A DNA stretch of 64,000 nt, from positions 6,245,369 through 6,309,368 of the forward strand of contig CM057158.1 of NCBI GenBank assembly GCA_029962745.1, given 5' to 3'. The notes beneath the pieces are model-generated. The model made no database searches. It saw only the letters and a program-made list of their open reading frames with translations, and was not told the DNA's origin. Position numbers and translations under genes: made by a program. Within the stretch, counting starts at the first letter, position 1, and every line of letters begins with the position of its first letter. Below are positions 54,401 through 60,962 of this stretch, piece after piece. The stretch comes from Echinometra lucunter (Eukaryota; Echinodermata; Echinoidea; Camarodonta; Echinometridae).

Positions 54401-57205
54401 GGTGGTGGAGGAATTATTAACTTTGCTTTCTCTTTGTATCATCAATGTGGTGACAAATAGTCCCATAAAAATGCATAAATGCAACATAACCTAGATGATC
54501 TTTAGAGCCCATTTGTATTACTGTATAAGCTAATATTTTAGCGTACAGATATTTTAGCGATTTGAGACAAGTTTGACATATTAGCGAGTTATTAATTTCA
54601 CGTTTTGAAAGATATTTCTAAACAAGTATATAGGCATTTTACTGAGTGGAAATTTTGGCGAGGACATCATCGCAAAATTAGCGAAAATTAAACCACTGCG
54701 AAAATTTCAGCTTATGCAGTATTGCATCCTTTCACATTTCTATAAATATAGAGAGAAATACTGGTCCTTTCCACACTGAAAGTTTATTTCTGCATAATTT
54801 ATGCATCTCTTTCAAAATGAAATCACCTTTCAAAACTCTTTGAGTTGACTTTGGAAAGAGTTAGCTAGGGCACAGAAATTGAAACAAAAATTTGGATATA
54901 AATGATTATGTACTTTTGGGTAATTCTAATGTATGTATGGTTTAATGGTCACACAACAGAATTTTGATGTATTTCTGAAAGTAACTGCATATTGGTCTTA
55001 ACCACTTTTGTAGTATCTAAATGGATAATTACTACATATCCCAAATCTTTTTGCCCATGTACAAACAGTGCTCTAGAACATGTGGTCTTGGTAAGCGCCT
55101 ACGCATCATGAAGTGCAGTCACCTTGATGACCAGGGTCAGTACAGGGAGCTACCGGCGGTGCGATGCCAACATCTCAGCCAACCTGTCCTGGCACTCTCC
55201 AAACCCTGTAACCTTCAACCCTGCAGGATAGAGGTCAGAGGTCGATGGCAACCAGGGGAATGGTCACCAGTAAGTTGTGATACAATTCCAACTTCCAACA
55301 TGATCCCCTTACCATTGTAACATTCACACTTGTAGACCTGTCAGGTGTCATTGGCAATCACTTCTGATTTTTAGGTCTGTGTAAAATCTAGGCTGTGGTA
55401 ATTTTCACAAGAAGGGATTCAGTTTATCTTTCCGGTAAACGATCCCTTTACCATTCAAACCTCTAGGATAAAGCTCAGGATTGGTATTCTAAAAACTATG
55501 TTAAATCAAGTTGAATAAGCATTTAATTAGTTGTTCTTTCAAAGATGCCTTTCTCAACTACATATATTCGACCAGCTTTGTTCAAAAGTAAACTAATGAT
55601 CTGTCATATCTCTCTCATATATAAAAGGTGACATATCACCCCAGGGTCATTGTTAACCCAATGACTGGTCACAGAAGGCATATGAGTTTTATGACCTACA
55701 GACCTTTTGTAATGCTCTGTATATTCCACCCTTTGCCCCATATGACAGAGTCATTATCTCACTTTCCGTGGCCGGAGAATGCCCGAAGCAGGCCGAAGAA
55801 TGTTTATGGTGGGACAACTTGTTTTGCTGTCCTCCAGAAATGTAGCTCTAATAAAGGTATTTCCAGTGCTTTTCACGAAGTCTGGTGTCAGCAAATTATG
55901 ATCCACTCCCCATGAAAGCCCACGACTGAATGTCTTTAATTAGCATCATGGGCTGGTCTAGCTGCAAACATCTTCAGAACAGTGTTAGGACACTTGCCAC
56001 TTAAAATGTGAACTGATCTTATATGCTAGCTAATGCTATGTACTTTCTCTTTTTCAACCTTACAGTGCAGTGCCACATGCGATGGAGGTACCAAGACCAG
56101 ACAAGTCCAGTGTGTTAGTACTAATAACGTCAGCATCAGACCCAATTCCAGACTTATATGTGACAACAGTATAAGACCAGAAGAAACCAGAAGTTGCAAT
56201 ACAGATCCATGTCCATCACAAAGTGCTTGTGAGTATATGTCTATTTCCAATCTTCACAAAGAAATAATGATTTCTAATATTTGATCTTTAATGAAATTGA
56301 TGGTATAGAAATTTTTTAAAGCTCATTGGAGCAAGTCTTTGCCTATTGTTGTGTATTAATGTTTAGATGTTAACAAATTGTCTACTCAGAGTCGGGAAAT
56401 GTTTACTGATAATCTTTAGCCTAGATTTAATGTCTTTCATACTCTCAGCTTTAAAGACGTGACAAAATTTATTGTTGGTCTTGTTTCTCTTGTATTAAAT
56501 TAGGGTTTCTTAAATTTATTGAAGCACTGTATAATGAACACTTGTTAATCCATAGCAGTACAGAGCTTTCTTGAGGTCTAAATTAATCATCTTCAATTCT
56601 CAAATTGGCAATACAAATTATTTTTTTCCATGTTTACAAAGCTTGAAAAAAATAAATATGGATATAACATAAACCAAATGACGTATAATTGTAAAATTGA
56701 ATCAGAAATTGCCAATTTGAACACAGAAATGGTGATTATATATTATTCACTGCATTGCCAATTTAAAGAGTTTAATGATTAGTTACACTTAAACTGCTCT
56801 AATTCGACAACGCTACACCATACAGCGATGGGAATGGGCTCAAATTTGTCGGTGCAATTTTCTCTTTCTGCTCATGTATGATATGTACTGCCCAACATTC
56901 TGGACCAACAGATACTGCAAAAACATCTCCTAAAGGTCACACTGTACCTCTATGGGTTAATCCTGTTATTGAACCTGATATATTTTATCTTCTAAGTAGA
57001 ATCCTTTTAGACAAGTATCAATTCCCAAAGATATTGATTTTTCTGTAATCTTTCATGATATATTTTCATCTTATTCCTCCATCCAGATCCATATGCAGCA
57101 TGTAGGGATGAATACAACTGGTGCTACCTCGTACCTCAACATAATGTATGTTCGCATCGATTTTACGGAGTCAAATGCTGTCATTCCTGCACCTACAGAG
57201 GTTGA
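4322..57205 (+). CDS. ADAMTS16/18: ADAMTS16/18-like secreted metalloprotease, 18 exons, 5'-partial
   Basis: Gene-level entry. The joined exons give 970 residues plus a stop, with every intron phase matching. Numbering starts at the split first codon. Order: propeptide tail 1-30 ending in furin-type RKRR (27-30); reprolysin-type catalytic domain about 41-234 with zinc motif HESGHSFGMVH (183-193; ligands H183, H187, H193, base E184) and Met-turn M208; disintegrin-like about 235-330; TSP1-1 about 338-391; Cys-rich 392-510; spacer 511-622; TSP1-2 to TSP1-6 from 623, 680, 740, 803 and 870; PLAC 933-970 with six cysteines. Human ADAMTS16 and ADAMTS18 share this order, the six TSP1 repeats and the HESGH variant, so the subfamily call is strong. 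I cannot separate 16 from 18; a pre-duplication co-ortholog is the simplest reading. Family members act in extracellular matrix; substrates here are unknown. Signal peptide and most of the propeptide are missing from the window. Confidence 0.95.
4534..7140 (+). other. Intron 1 (2.6 kb, phase 0)
   Basis: Bounded by gtatgt and tttgcag. I recognise no gene, RNA or mobile element in it; short open frames on both strands have no familiar motif. Confidence 0.8.
7141..7224 (+). CDS. ADAMTS16/18: Window exon 2: catalytic domain
   Basis: Residues 72-99, 84 bases, phase 0 at both ends. Acceptor ttcttttgcag, donor cag|gtgagt. The translation [20 protein letters not shown] and the following LMLLEDDQ align with the helix and strand that follow the first strand in ADAMTS catalytic domains. 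Confidence 0.94.
7660..7960. repeat. Repeat fragment around a 41-base poly-C tract
   Basis: An uninterrupted run of 41 C lies at 7885-7925, with a shorter C run near 7770-7782. Flanks include ccgaaaaagccgacca on the left and gaaaaattctggatccagcc on the right. The opposite strand is a long G run able to form a G-quadruplex. Frames through it encode only artefactual poly-Pro or poly-Gly. Confidence 0.8.
9566..9622 (-). repeat. End of a dispersed TTAACCCATT-type repeat
   Basis: Read on the minus strand it starts ttaacccattcagcactgaa and continues ttctatcactcccatagg. Matching ends occur near 44880, 46575, 50890 and 53857. Confidence 0.55.
10185..10495. repeat. Tandem repeats in left arm of the foldback element
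   Basis: About 13 units of 20-25 bases, consensus close to ttcacaaaaatatatttcac, alternating with variants such as ttccaaaattcgttccactt. Frames through them give Phe/His-rich nonsense. Confidence 0.85.
12271..12292. repeat. (GA)n microsatellite
   Basis: Eleven GA units in the loop of the foldback element. Confidence 0.95.
12502..12878 (+). pseudogene. Non-LTR retrotransposon 3' end inside the foldback loop
   Basis: An open frame to a TAA stop at about 12760 encodes the phrase [20 protein letters not shown]. The LWNxLPxxLRN motif followed by a conserved Phe-Lys marks the C-terminus of many CR1/L2-like reverse transcriptase ORFs. It is followed by gcgcatagggacctacttat and an ATT-rich tail (tattgttatcattat), typical LINE 3' sequence. 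Only the last 75-85 codons remain, as expected for 5'-truncated insertion. The right arm of the host element resumes directly after the tail, suggesting insertion in its centre. Confidence 0.7.
14150..14400. repeat. Tandem repeats in right arm of the foldback element
   Basis: The inverted counterpart of the left-arm tandem array; units read gtgaaatatatttttgtgaa and variants. Unit number and order differ slightly from the left arm. Confidence 0.85.
15612..15741. repeat. Dispersed repeat, copy 1
   Basis: Shares blocks such as taccaattctctttttgcta, aaggcagac and gatctca with 39805-39960 in the same orientation, with moderate divergence. Family unknown to me. Confidence 0.6.
16850..17520. repeat. 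Degenerate tandem repeat, about four units of 136-236 bases
   Basis: Each unit starts with a variant of ttccagggtattgtgaatgt (near 16867, 17019, 17255 and 17391), continues with a gcaggatgcagtgatgccag-like block, and ends with ggatgtccccaagaa-like sequence. Identity between units looks moderate. Confidence 0.75.
17685..17735. repeat. (TC)n microsatellite
   Basis: About 25 TC units, then an imperfect T/C-rich tail to about 17780. Confidence 0.95.
19530..19689 (+). CDS. ADAMTS16/18: Window exon 3: catalytic domain
   Basis: Residues 100-152 plus the first base of codon 153. Acceptor cttatttcag, donor g|gtaact. It contains the stretches [17 protein letters not shown] and [14 protein letters not shown]. 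The latter is near-identical to vertebrate ADAMTS16/18 and is a good subfamily marker. Confidence 0.96.
19690..20554 (+). other. Intron 3 (0.9 kb, phase 1)
   Basis: gtaact to a C11/T-rich tract ending ttccag. Nothing else is recognised. Confidence 0.85.
20555..20660 (+). CDS. ADAMTS16/18: Window exon 4: catalytic domain, first half of zinc site
   Basis: Completes codon 153 and runs to two bases of codon 188. It reads [20 protein letters not shown] and then [11 protein letters not shown], giving the first two zinc histidines (H183, H187) and catalytic E184. The serine in HESGH is typical of ADAMTS16/18; many relatives have HELGH or HEIGH. The acceptor follows a C11 run and T-rich tract; the donor is ag|gtaagt. 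The following intron splits the zinc motif. Confidence 0.96.
20893..21143 (-). mobile_element. tRNA-derived SINE, minus strand
   Basis: On the minus strand it begins aaccgggcaagttggctcaa, and ttggctcaattgatagagc resembles a tRNA A box. The B box reads gggttcgatccc. A body of about 130 bases follows and the element ends in an (ATT)n tail. The tRNA-like head is too diverged and lacks a proper acceptor stem, so it is not a tRNA gene. Deuterostome invertebrates carry many such SINEs. Confidence 0.8.
22028..22245 (+). mobile_element. tRNA-derived SINE, plus strand
   Basis: Starts with A-box-like tggtgtagtggttcattcac and B-box-like gggtttgaatccc. The body includes acccaggtgtaagtgggtac and aataatgattgtggggccct, and it ends near an ATT-rich tail. 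Head and body differ from the minus-strand SINE 0.9 kb upstream, so it is a different family. Confidence 0.78.
22890..23099. repeat. Direct repeat D, copy 1
   Basis: About 210 bases matching 23538-23752 in direct orientation. Shared blocks include gagatgtgtgagaaaacag, tacattgttgagag and tgttgatattgata. Confidence 0.8.
23126..23419. repeat. Inverted repeat arm A
   Basis: From tcaaccattattttttttcc to gatctaaagtaaag. Its reverse complement, with good identity over about 290 bases, lies at 23791-24090. A transcript could fold into a long hairpin with a 370-base loop. Confidence 0.85.
23538..23752. repeat. Direct repeat D, copy 2
   Basis: Second copy of the 22890-23099 block. Each copy is followed within about 40 bases by one arm of the inverted pair A/A'. 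Confidence 0.8.
23791..24090. repeat. Inverted repeat arm A'
   Basis: From ctttactttagatctcaatt to aattaatggttga; reverse complement of 23126-23419 with scattered differences. Confidence 0.85.
25534..25671 (+). CDS. ADAMTS16/18: Window exon 5: zinc site end and Met-turn
   Basis: Residues 188 (split) to 234 (split). It starts with FGMVHD, supplying the third zinc ligand H193 and the conserved Asp. It then has DIMSPTLSG with Met-turn M208 and [15 protein letters not shown], the closing helix of the catalytic domain. The acceptor lies in a long TC-rich tract; the donor is ag|gtatct. A degenerate copy of this exon's 3' end lies 236 bases downstream (see 25881). Confidence 0.96.
25881..26116 (+). 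pseudogene. Degenerate copy of exon 5 3' end plus adjoining intron
   Basis: The donor region ctaag|gtatctga of the real exon reappears as ataag|gtatctaa at 25903-25914. It is preceded by tgcctagatgacatc, matching the exon's agccttgatgatttt. Homology continues downstream: ttgatgattcataagtattt matches ttgatgactcataaatattt. The offset is 236 bases. Only the last 25 or so exon bases are included, with no acceptor, so it cannot act as an exon. Confidence 0.75.
27300..28112 (+). pseudogene. Five decayed tandem copies of the 5' half of exon 6
   Basis: The exon start gatcgagcagcctgcacatg and the intron just before it (atcaaagttcctttgttttc) recur five times. Cores start near 27389, 27521, 27671, 27811 and 27961, with the functional exon core at 28117. 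Spacing is 132-156 bases. Copy 1 has lost the acceptor AG. Copy 2 has TGG changed to TAG. Copy 3 has an internal deletion. Copy 4 stays open but replaces a cysteine codon. Copy 5 has a TAA four codons in. All lack the exon's 3' half and donor, so none can be an alternative exon. They look like tandem duplication followed by decay. Confidence 0.85.
28113..28266 (+). CDS. ADAMTS16/18: Window exon 6: disintegrin-like domain, first part
   Basis: Residues 234 (split) to 285. The acceptor is tttcacag and the donor aag|gtttgt. It reads [29 protein letters not shown] and LCSFNLGK, matching the start of the ADAMTS disintegrin-like domain. Five degenerate copies of its first half sit immediately upstream in the intron; this last copy is the only one with an acceptor, an open frame and its downstream half with a donor. 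Confidence 0.95.
29390..30047. mobile_element. CGCGAA-rich inverted-repeat element
   Basis: Left end tactgtataagctgaaattt, right end with inverted counterpart ggcgtatacagta. Near both ends it carries clusters of tttcgcgaa/ttcgcgaaaa. A shorter relative lies at 54519-54721. No coding capacity; likely a non-autonomous DNA transposon. It is CpG-richer than its surroundings. Confidence 0.7.
31609..31795. mobile_element. Hairpin MITE with GGGGCCC ends
   Basis: Starts ggggcccattgcataaaact and ends agttttatgcaacgggcccc. The arms pair through ctattatagtaactcttcat and ggattttgattggctg, leaving a loop of about 20-25 bases. A related element with similar ends lies at 51171-51323. Confidence 0.82.
33848..33890. 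repeat. (CT)n followed by (AACC)n
   Basis: About eleven CT units, then five AACC units. Confidence 0.9.
37239..37547 (+). CDS. ADAMTS16/18: Window exon 7: disintegrin-like end and TSP1-1
   Basis: Residues 286-388, phase 0 at both ends. Acceptor tgatccag, donor cag|gtgaga. It reads [20 protein letters not shown] and MWCIQGKC (end of disintegrin-like domain), then [19 protein letters not shown] (first TSP1). C348-SRTCG fits the O-fucosylation motif. The usual W-x-x-W-x-x-W is here W-x-x-Y-x-x-F, so two of three tryptophans are replaced. The exon is clearly GC-richer than flanking intron. Confidence 0.96.
37548..38830 (+). other. Intron 7 (1.3 kb, phase 0)
   Basis: gtgaga to ataacaacag. No repeat or gene recognised. 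Confidence 0.85.
38831..38939 (+). CDS. ADAMTS16/18: Window exon 8: TSP1-1 end and start of Cys-rich region
   Basis: Residues 389-424 plus one base. Acceptor ataacaacag, donor aaca|gtgaga. It reads [20 protein letters not shown], followed by [12 protein letters not shown]; the DFRAQQC and [10 protein letters not shown] blocks are conserved in the ADAMTS Cys-rich module. Confidence 0.95.
39381..39422. repeat. (TC)n microsatellite
   Basis: About 21 TC units. Confidence 0.95.
39805..39960. repeat. Dispersed repeat, copy 2
   Basis: Counterpart of 15612-15741: taccaattttcttttttgct, aaggcagac and gatctca align in the same order and orientation. Confidence 0.6.
40685..41135. mobile_element. TTAA-flanked MITE with nested hairpin
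   Basis: TTAA at 40685-40688 and 41132-41135 flank ends reading agtgaaagtccaccctggaa and, on the other strand, agggtaagtccaccctagaa. Outer arms of about 90 bases pair, and a second, nearly perfect pair of about 60 bases (40886-40950 with 40982-41042) closes a 30-base loop. About 100 bases of the left arm (40779-40885) have no partner, indicating a deletion in the right arm. Confidence 0.82.
42192..42322 (+). CDS. ADAMTS16/18: Window exon 9: Cys-rich region
   Basis: Residue 425 (split) to 468. The acceptor follows a 200-base T/C-rich stretch (ctctctctag); the donor is gag|gtaagc. It reads [19 protein letters not shown] and then VVDGTRCD and VCVNGRCE, the standard ADAMTS Cys-rich core. Confidence 0.96.
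42323..42992 (+). other. Intron 9 (0.7 kb, phase 0)
   Basis: Strongly T/C-rich on the + strand between about 42440 and 42760; otherwise nothing seen. Confidence 0.85.
42993..43116 (+). CDS. ADAMTS16/18: Window exon 10: Cys-rich region end
   Basis: Residues 469-509 plus one base. Acceptor cgcctttcag, donor g|gtaagc. It reads [19 protein letters not shown], followed by GDNSTC, the highly conserved GCD..LGS..DACGVCxGDNSTC block that precedes the spacer. Confidence 0.96.
44878..44950 (+). repeat. Dispersed TTAACCCATT-type repeat end
   Basis: ttaacccattagctactaga continues to aagtctatgggaaagagaga, closely matching 53857-53930 in the same orientation. Confidence 0.6.
46573..46625 (+). repeat. Dispersed TTAACCCATT-type repeat end
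   Basis: caacccattaactactgaat then tctatcattcccataggctc; closest to the minus-strand copy at 9566-9622. Confidence 0.55.
48650..48894 (+). CDS. ADAMTS16/18: Window exon 11: spacer domain
   Basis: Residue 510 (split) to 591. Acceptor ctcttttccag, donor gag|gtaatc. It reads [40 protein letters not shown] and [10 protein letters not shown], the cysteine-free beta-strands of the ADAMTS spacer. In the family this region contributes to matrix and substrate binding. Confidence 0.96.
48895..49390 (+). other. Intron 11 (0.5 kb, phase 0)
   Basis: gtaatc to tacttcatag; nothing recognised. Confidence 0.85.
49391..49526 (+). CDS. ADAMTS16/18: Window exon 12: spacer end and start of TSP1-2
   Basis: Residues 592-636 plus one base. 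Acceptor tacttcatag, donor g|gtattc (a weaker donor). It reads [15 protein letters not shown], the last spacer strands, then a proline-rich linker and [17 protein letters not shown], which opens TSP1-2. The NET sequon at 624-626 lies in this module. Confidence 0.94.
49527..50411 (+). other. Intron 12 (0.9 kb, phase 1)
   Basis: Contains an inverted copy of the repeat with aggcttgttcacatatgaag (about 49818-49837); otherwise nothing recognised. Confidence 0.8.
50412..50538 (+). CDS. ADAMTS16/18: Window exon 13: TSP1-2
   Basis: Residue 637 (split) to 679 (split). Acceptor aacaattcag, donor ag|gtatag. It reads [20 protein letters not shown] and [11 protein letters not shown], providing the remaining cysteines of TSP1-2. 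Confidence 0.94.
50539..51348 (+). other. Intron 13 (0.8 kb, phase 2)
   Basis: Contains a small G-rich patch near 50790-50810, a TTAACCCATT-family fragment near 50885-50925 (ggatactgaattctgtcata), and the MITE at 51171-51323. Confidence 0.8.
51171..51323. mobile_element. Short MITE with CAGGGCCC ends next to exon 14
   Basis: Left end cagggccccgtttcataaaa, right end ttttatgagacagggccctg, inverted with few mismatches, 153 bases in all. Inner arms share cttgttat and aacttgttatta-like blocks. The ends resemble those of the 31609-31795 element. It ends 25 bases before the exon, so the branch point of intron 13 probably lies inside it or at its edge. Confidence 0.78.
51349..51553 (+). CDS. ADAMTS16/18: Window exon 14: TSP1-3 and first residues of TSP1-4
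   Basis: Residue 679 (split) to 747. Acceptor ttttccatgcag, donor gag|gtaggg. It reads [20 protein letters not shown], ending in [18 protein letters not shown] lacks the Ser/Thr of the C-x-x-S/T-C-G O-fucosylation motif, so this repeat should not be O-fucosylated. A small inverted-repeat element ends only 25 bases upstream of the exon. Confidence 0.95.
51554..53243 (+). other. Intron 14 (1.7 kb, phase 0)
   Basis: AT-rich at first, C/T-rich from about 52960 to the acceptor. No repeat or gene recognised. Confidence 0.85.
53244..53432 (+). CDS. ADAMTS16/18: Window exon 15: TSP1-4
   Basis: Residues 748-810, 63 codons, phase 0 at both ends. Acceptor acccccacag, donor gag|gtgcga. It begins [16 protein letters not shown] and ends WFISAWSE, so the intron falls between the tryptophan loop and the first cysteine. 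The same junction is used by the next two exons, a sign of module duplication. Confidence 0.95.
53857..53930 (+). repeat. Dispersed TTAACCCATT-type repeat end
   Basis: ttaacctgttggctactgga continues to aagtctataggaaagagaga; about 70 bases align with 44878-44950. Confidence 0.6.
54519..54721. mobile_element. Short inverted-repeat element related to 29390-30047
   Basis: Left end tactgtataagctaatattt, right end gaaaatttcagcttatgcag plus ta. It contains several ttagcga/tagcgaaaa motifs in place of the ttcgcgaa motifs of the larger relative, as expected after CpG decay. Confidence 0.72.
55069..55269 (+). CDS. ADAMTS16/18: Window exon 16: TSP1-5
   Basis: Residues 811-877, phase 0 at both ends. 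Acceptor tgtacaaacag (weak pyrimidine tract), donor cca|gtaagt. It reads [20 protein letters not shown] and PCNLQPC, then [10 protein letters not shown], the start of TSP1-6. Confidence 0.94.
55270..56065 (+). other. Intron 16 (0.8 kb, phase 0)
   Basis: gtaagt to tcaaccttacag; nothing recognised. Confidence 0.85.
56066..56228 (+). CDS. ADAMTS16/18: Window exon 17: TSP1-6
   Basis: Residues 878-931 plus one base. Acceptor tcaaccttacag, donor t|gtgagt. It reads [16 protein letters not shown] and SCNTDPCPS. The Asp after the second cysteine replaces the usual Gly of the O-fucosylation motif. Confidence 0.94.
56229..57086 (+). other. Intron 17 (0.9 kb, phase 1)
   Basis: gtgagt to ctccatccag; AT-rich, nothing recognised. 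Confidence 0.85.
57087..57205 (+). CDS. ADAMTS16/18: Window exon 18: PLAC domain and stop codon
   Basis: Residue 932 (split) to 970, then TGA at 57203-57205. Acceptor cctccatccag. It reads [18 protein letters not shown] and [12 protein letters not shown], a complete six-cysteine PLAC domain (C937, 944, 953, 962, 963, 966). This is the C-terminal domain of ADAMTS16/18 and confirms that the 3' end of the coding region is complete. Confidence 0.96.
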
Positions 57206-57339
57206 ACAGACCAGACATCATGGACTTGAAATCAATATCTATTTGATACCTCCTCCCTCCCTCTGTTCAATCCCTATTAGTGACTCATAGAGAGCGGAAT
57301 TGAATCTTCAGGCAGGTATTTGGGGTATCCTTCATACTG

Positions 57340-57870
57340 GCACCTTGTGCATCTGGTGAATTTGCCCAAGAGTACTCTCATCTTGATGCTAATGATGTTG
57401 CAAAACGACTGTCAGAGGAACTGACTGGACTGATACCATAGATGTTGGTCATCCTTGAGATGTTTTCCAGGATCCTTTTTTGAGGAGGAACTGAGAGAGC
57501 TGAACCATGTTCTCATCTGTGGAAGAGTACTGTTGCTATTATGCTTATGATTTTCAGAAGAAAAACTTTGGAAAACTTGACCTGGACTTTGCTACAGGAT
57601 TTCAGTCACTCTTTCGTATCCATGAGGATTCACTTTTTTCAGGAGGGGGTTAGGATTTGGGAGAGATGAACTATGTTGACATCTTGTATGTCCACCCAAG
57701 AGTACTCTCATCTTGAAGCTAATTGATATCTAGGAAAACTTTTGAAGAACTGATCTGGACTGTTTGAATATGATCTCGAACACCCCTAGTGAGGTCCTCT
57801 AGGATCTTCTTTTGGGGTGGGTTAGGGGAAGGGAGCTAAACCCTTTCTTTGGAGAATGGGGAATTCTGAG
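57340..57870. repeat. Three degenerate tandem units after the stop codon
   Basis: Units begin with ggact near 57427, 57583 and 57757 and share a caggatcc/aggatct core followed by tttttt, a G-rich stretch and gagct-aacc. The phrase cccaagagtactctcatctt occurs exactly at 57364 and 57695, 331 bases apart. The block starts within 140 bases of the stop, so it is probably transcribed. Confidence 0.7.
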
Positions 57871-60800
57871 GTTTTTCAGAGTCCATGAAAAACAAAGTAT
57901 TATTTTATTTACCTGTCAAGAGAGCAGACTTACTCTCAGGCAAGCAACCAGGGGCACCTAAAGCTTCTAGTCCTATCTAAAATCAACAAGCTTGGTGAGG
58001 ATCAATGCTGTACCAAGGGGCACTTGTGCATCAGCTCTTTTTAGAACCATGGACATACCAGTTATGAGACTGCAGTTCTACCAGTGGGTCATCACACCTT
58101 CTACAAGAATACTCTTCTGGCAAAAAGCCATGGCGTGATGAATGAATAACTGTATTTAGAAGACGTCCTAAAGCAAGAGTTTCATTACATTTTCTTCTGA
58201 AAGATCAGGAGTTTTTAGAAATTAACTATTACTGCATGAATTCAGAACCATTTGTATTCAGTGATTGCTGTAGATTGTTAAAGCATTTCAGGCTCATTTC
58301 AGAATTGCATATATTGCATGAAAACGTCAAGAAAACCTGGACAGTGGCAGAACTGGAACTATAGGGCAAGAGTTTGTTTGAAAGACTGTTCATCTTGAGA
58401 TGAAAATCAGAGTATGGTACATGTAGAAAGGCAAGAGTAGATTGGAAATCAAGTGGAAAAATTTCCAAATAGAAAACAAATCCCTAATGAATAAAGGACT
58501 GTTCATGCATTATTTTTATTTGCTATTTATTTAGAAAACTAATCCCTACATCACATGGTGTGGAATGTGCTATTAGGGCTACCTCTTAAGTTTTAACATT
58601 GATTTCATTGTGAATTGAATGGTGATGGTTTGAAATCCATTTGCATGAATTTCAACAAATTTAGTTTTCATCTATCCATTTTGATGATTTTGGGTAGAGT
58701 GTATTTATGCAATTCGTTACAAATGGTTCACTACAGTCTGTAAGGAATGCGCATACTTGTTACATTGATTATCATGTGTTTTGTGTGAGGTGTGTGTTGT
58801 GATTTCTTTGTGAATGTTTCTTATATTATTTATATGAACACTATAAAGAAAATATTTGTTGAATTTGCTCTTGTGATATCCTAAAATTGCTTATATAGCT
58901 TTTTTTCATTTGAATGATCCATTTCATGATCTCATATTCATATAAAATATGACGTCCTTTCAAATTTCCTCTTATCTAAACTCTATACATGTACAAGTGT
59001 TTTTATTCTTTTTTATAACACTAAAGAGAAATCTCCATAATAAAATTGTTTAAATTTGAAAGTGCATATGTGCTTAAATACTGATTTTTATTAAATTTTC
59101 TTCCATATTTGTCAAGTTTGCCATGAAATTACTGTCCTATCAAATATCAGAAAACCTTAAACAATGTCAGTTCAACAGGACATTGCTTGCTGTCACAACA
59201 CTTAAATTTTATGTTAATGGAATCAGTTTTACAGATTTTTTTTATATTATACTGCTGCACTGAACTCATATGAAGTTCAAAGACACTTCCATTTGTTTTT
59301 TTTGGTTTTTATGTCGTATAGAGCAATTGAATGGACACCTGCTAGTTTGCTTGAAAAAATTGCATTTACTTTAGTCATCTTAAGAATGTGCAAGAATATT
59401 CTGAGAAATGGTGCTCCTCTATAATATATGTACTCTTTGCCATAAACAGTATCATATTGCTGCATTACGTTTAGGAGATCAGGGTACACGTACATGGGGA
59501 TTGTTTTTCTTTCATTTTTTTTTTTTGTTTTTCCTGCTGGCATTACAAGTATTCCACCATGGTTTACATTTTCAGTTAGGGTTAGACTATATGCAAAGAA
59601 ACCACCTTGCTTCCTGAATGGAGGCGTCAGTTTCCCAAATACGGCTAGTTTGAAAATTCTCCAGGGGAGGGGACTCCCTCCCCCATACCCAGCTCTCTAT
59701 GCCTATTGTCCAGACTGCCATTTTAAAGATGATATGCATACTTTAAAAAAAATACTGGTATATACTGTATTCAGGTATCTGGTTAGGAGTAAGAAAATAG
59801 TCATCACGATTTATGATGTAGAACATATCAATAGTTTCCATTGCTCAGGTAATTGTGTATAAGTAATATTGATATGTTATTTTACATAGTGAAATTTGTA
59901 GTTTTTTGTAAATTGAAAGAATTTTTTTTTGGGGGGGGGATGGAATAGCTTAATCACTTTACAAGGGAAGCTTGTTGAGAGCCATGGAAATCATGGTCAG
60001 CTCTTTGTGACCTCAGAAGGATTAACTTCTTAAAGCTAATTATAATTTTTGTAAACCAAGATGTACTTATGGATATAATAATTTTATGAATGAATGCATG
60101 ATTAAAATAAATATGTAAATGAATGAATAAATAAATTAATAAATATTAAAGTAAATCTGTATTGGATTGTTTATGTTACCAATAAACAGAAACAAGATAT
60201 AGATTTTAAAGTATTCAAATAACTTTCGTCACTAGAACTTTACACTTGTTTGGAGGGCTAATTAACTTTATTTATTTTATAAAAAAGGTGTGTATGTTTG
60301 GTTGATGTTAGTCATACAAATGTAATTTGTCTATGCATATTTTGTCTAAGCTATGCAATGTATAATACCTATGCTCCCTTTTGTATTTCGCTGCATAGCC
60401 CATTTTAATGTTTTGAAAGGCTCTTAATCTTGTGCCAGAAATGGATTGTTTTGGAGACCTCTTGTCCCTTTATGTATGCTACTATGAAGCAAAGTGACTA
60501 CTTCTCAGAGTAAATGCACAAAGTGAACTCTCTGATCTTGATGAGGGAAGAAAGGATTTGTAATGATTAGTAACACATGATATAAACCATCATTATTAGA
60601 TTAAATATCATTTAATGCCATGTGGAATAGTTTACAATATTTCAAAAGTCAGAATTATTCCTGTATTTCATTCCAGTGACATTTGTTGCTATTATTTAAT
60701 TAAAAATAAATTGGATAAGCGGAAACTTTCATGTTTTGATTTAAATAATCCTTGCTAATGAATTTTTCCCTCCATAGATTTATAAAGTAAGATTAATCTT

Positions 60801-60910
60801 CCATAAAAGTAAACTACATGTAATATAATGCCATATTGACAGAAAGTGCCACACTGCATTTATTATCACTTTTTATGATAAAAGTGATTGGAACATGACA
60901 AAGGCCATGA

Positions 60911-60922
60911 GAAGGAGAGAGA

Positions 60923-60959
<37 letters not shown>
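60911..60959. repeat. (GA)n microsatellite, imperfect
   Basis: About 24 GA units with one or two G interruptions. Confidence 0.95.

Positions 60960-60962
<3 letters not shown>

Larger units (their letters stand above)
53433..55068 (+). other. Intron 15 (1.6 kb, phase 0)
   Basis: Carries a TTAACCCATT-type fragment (53857-53930) and a small inverted-repeat element (54519-54721). Confidence 0.85.
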
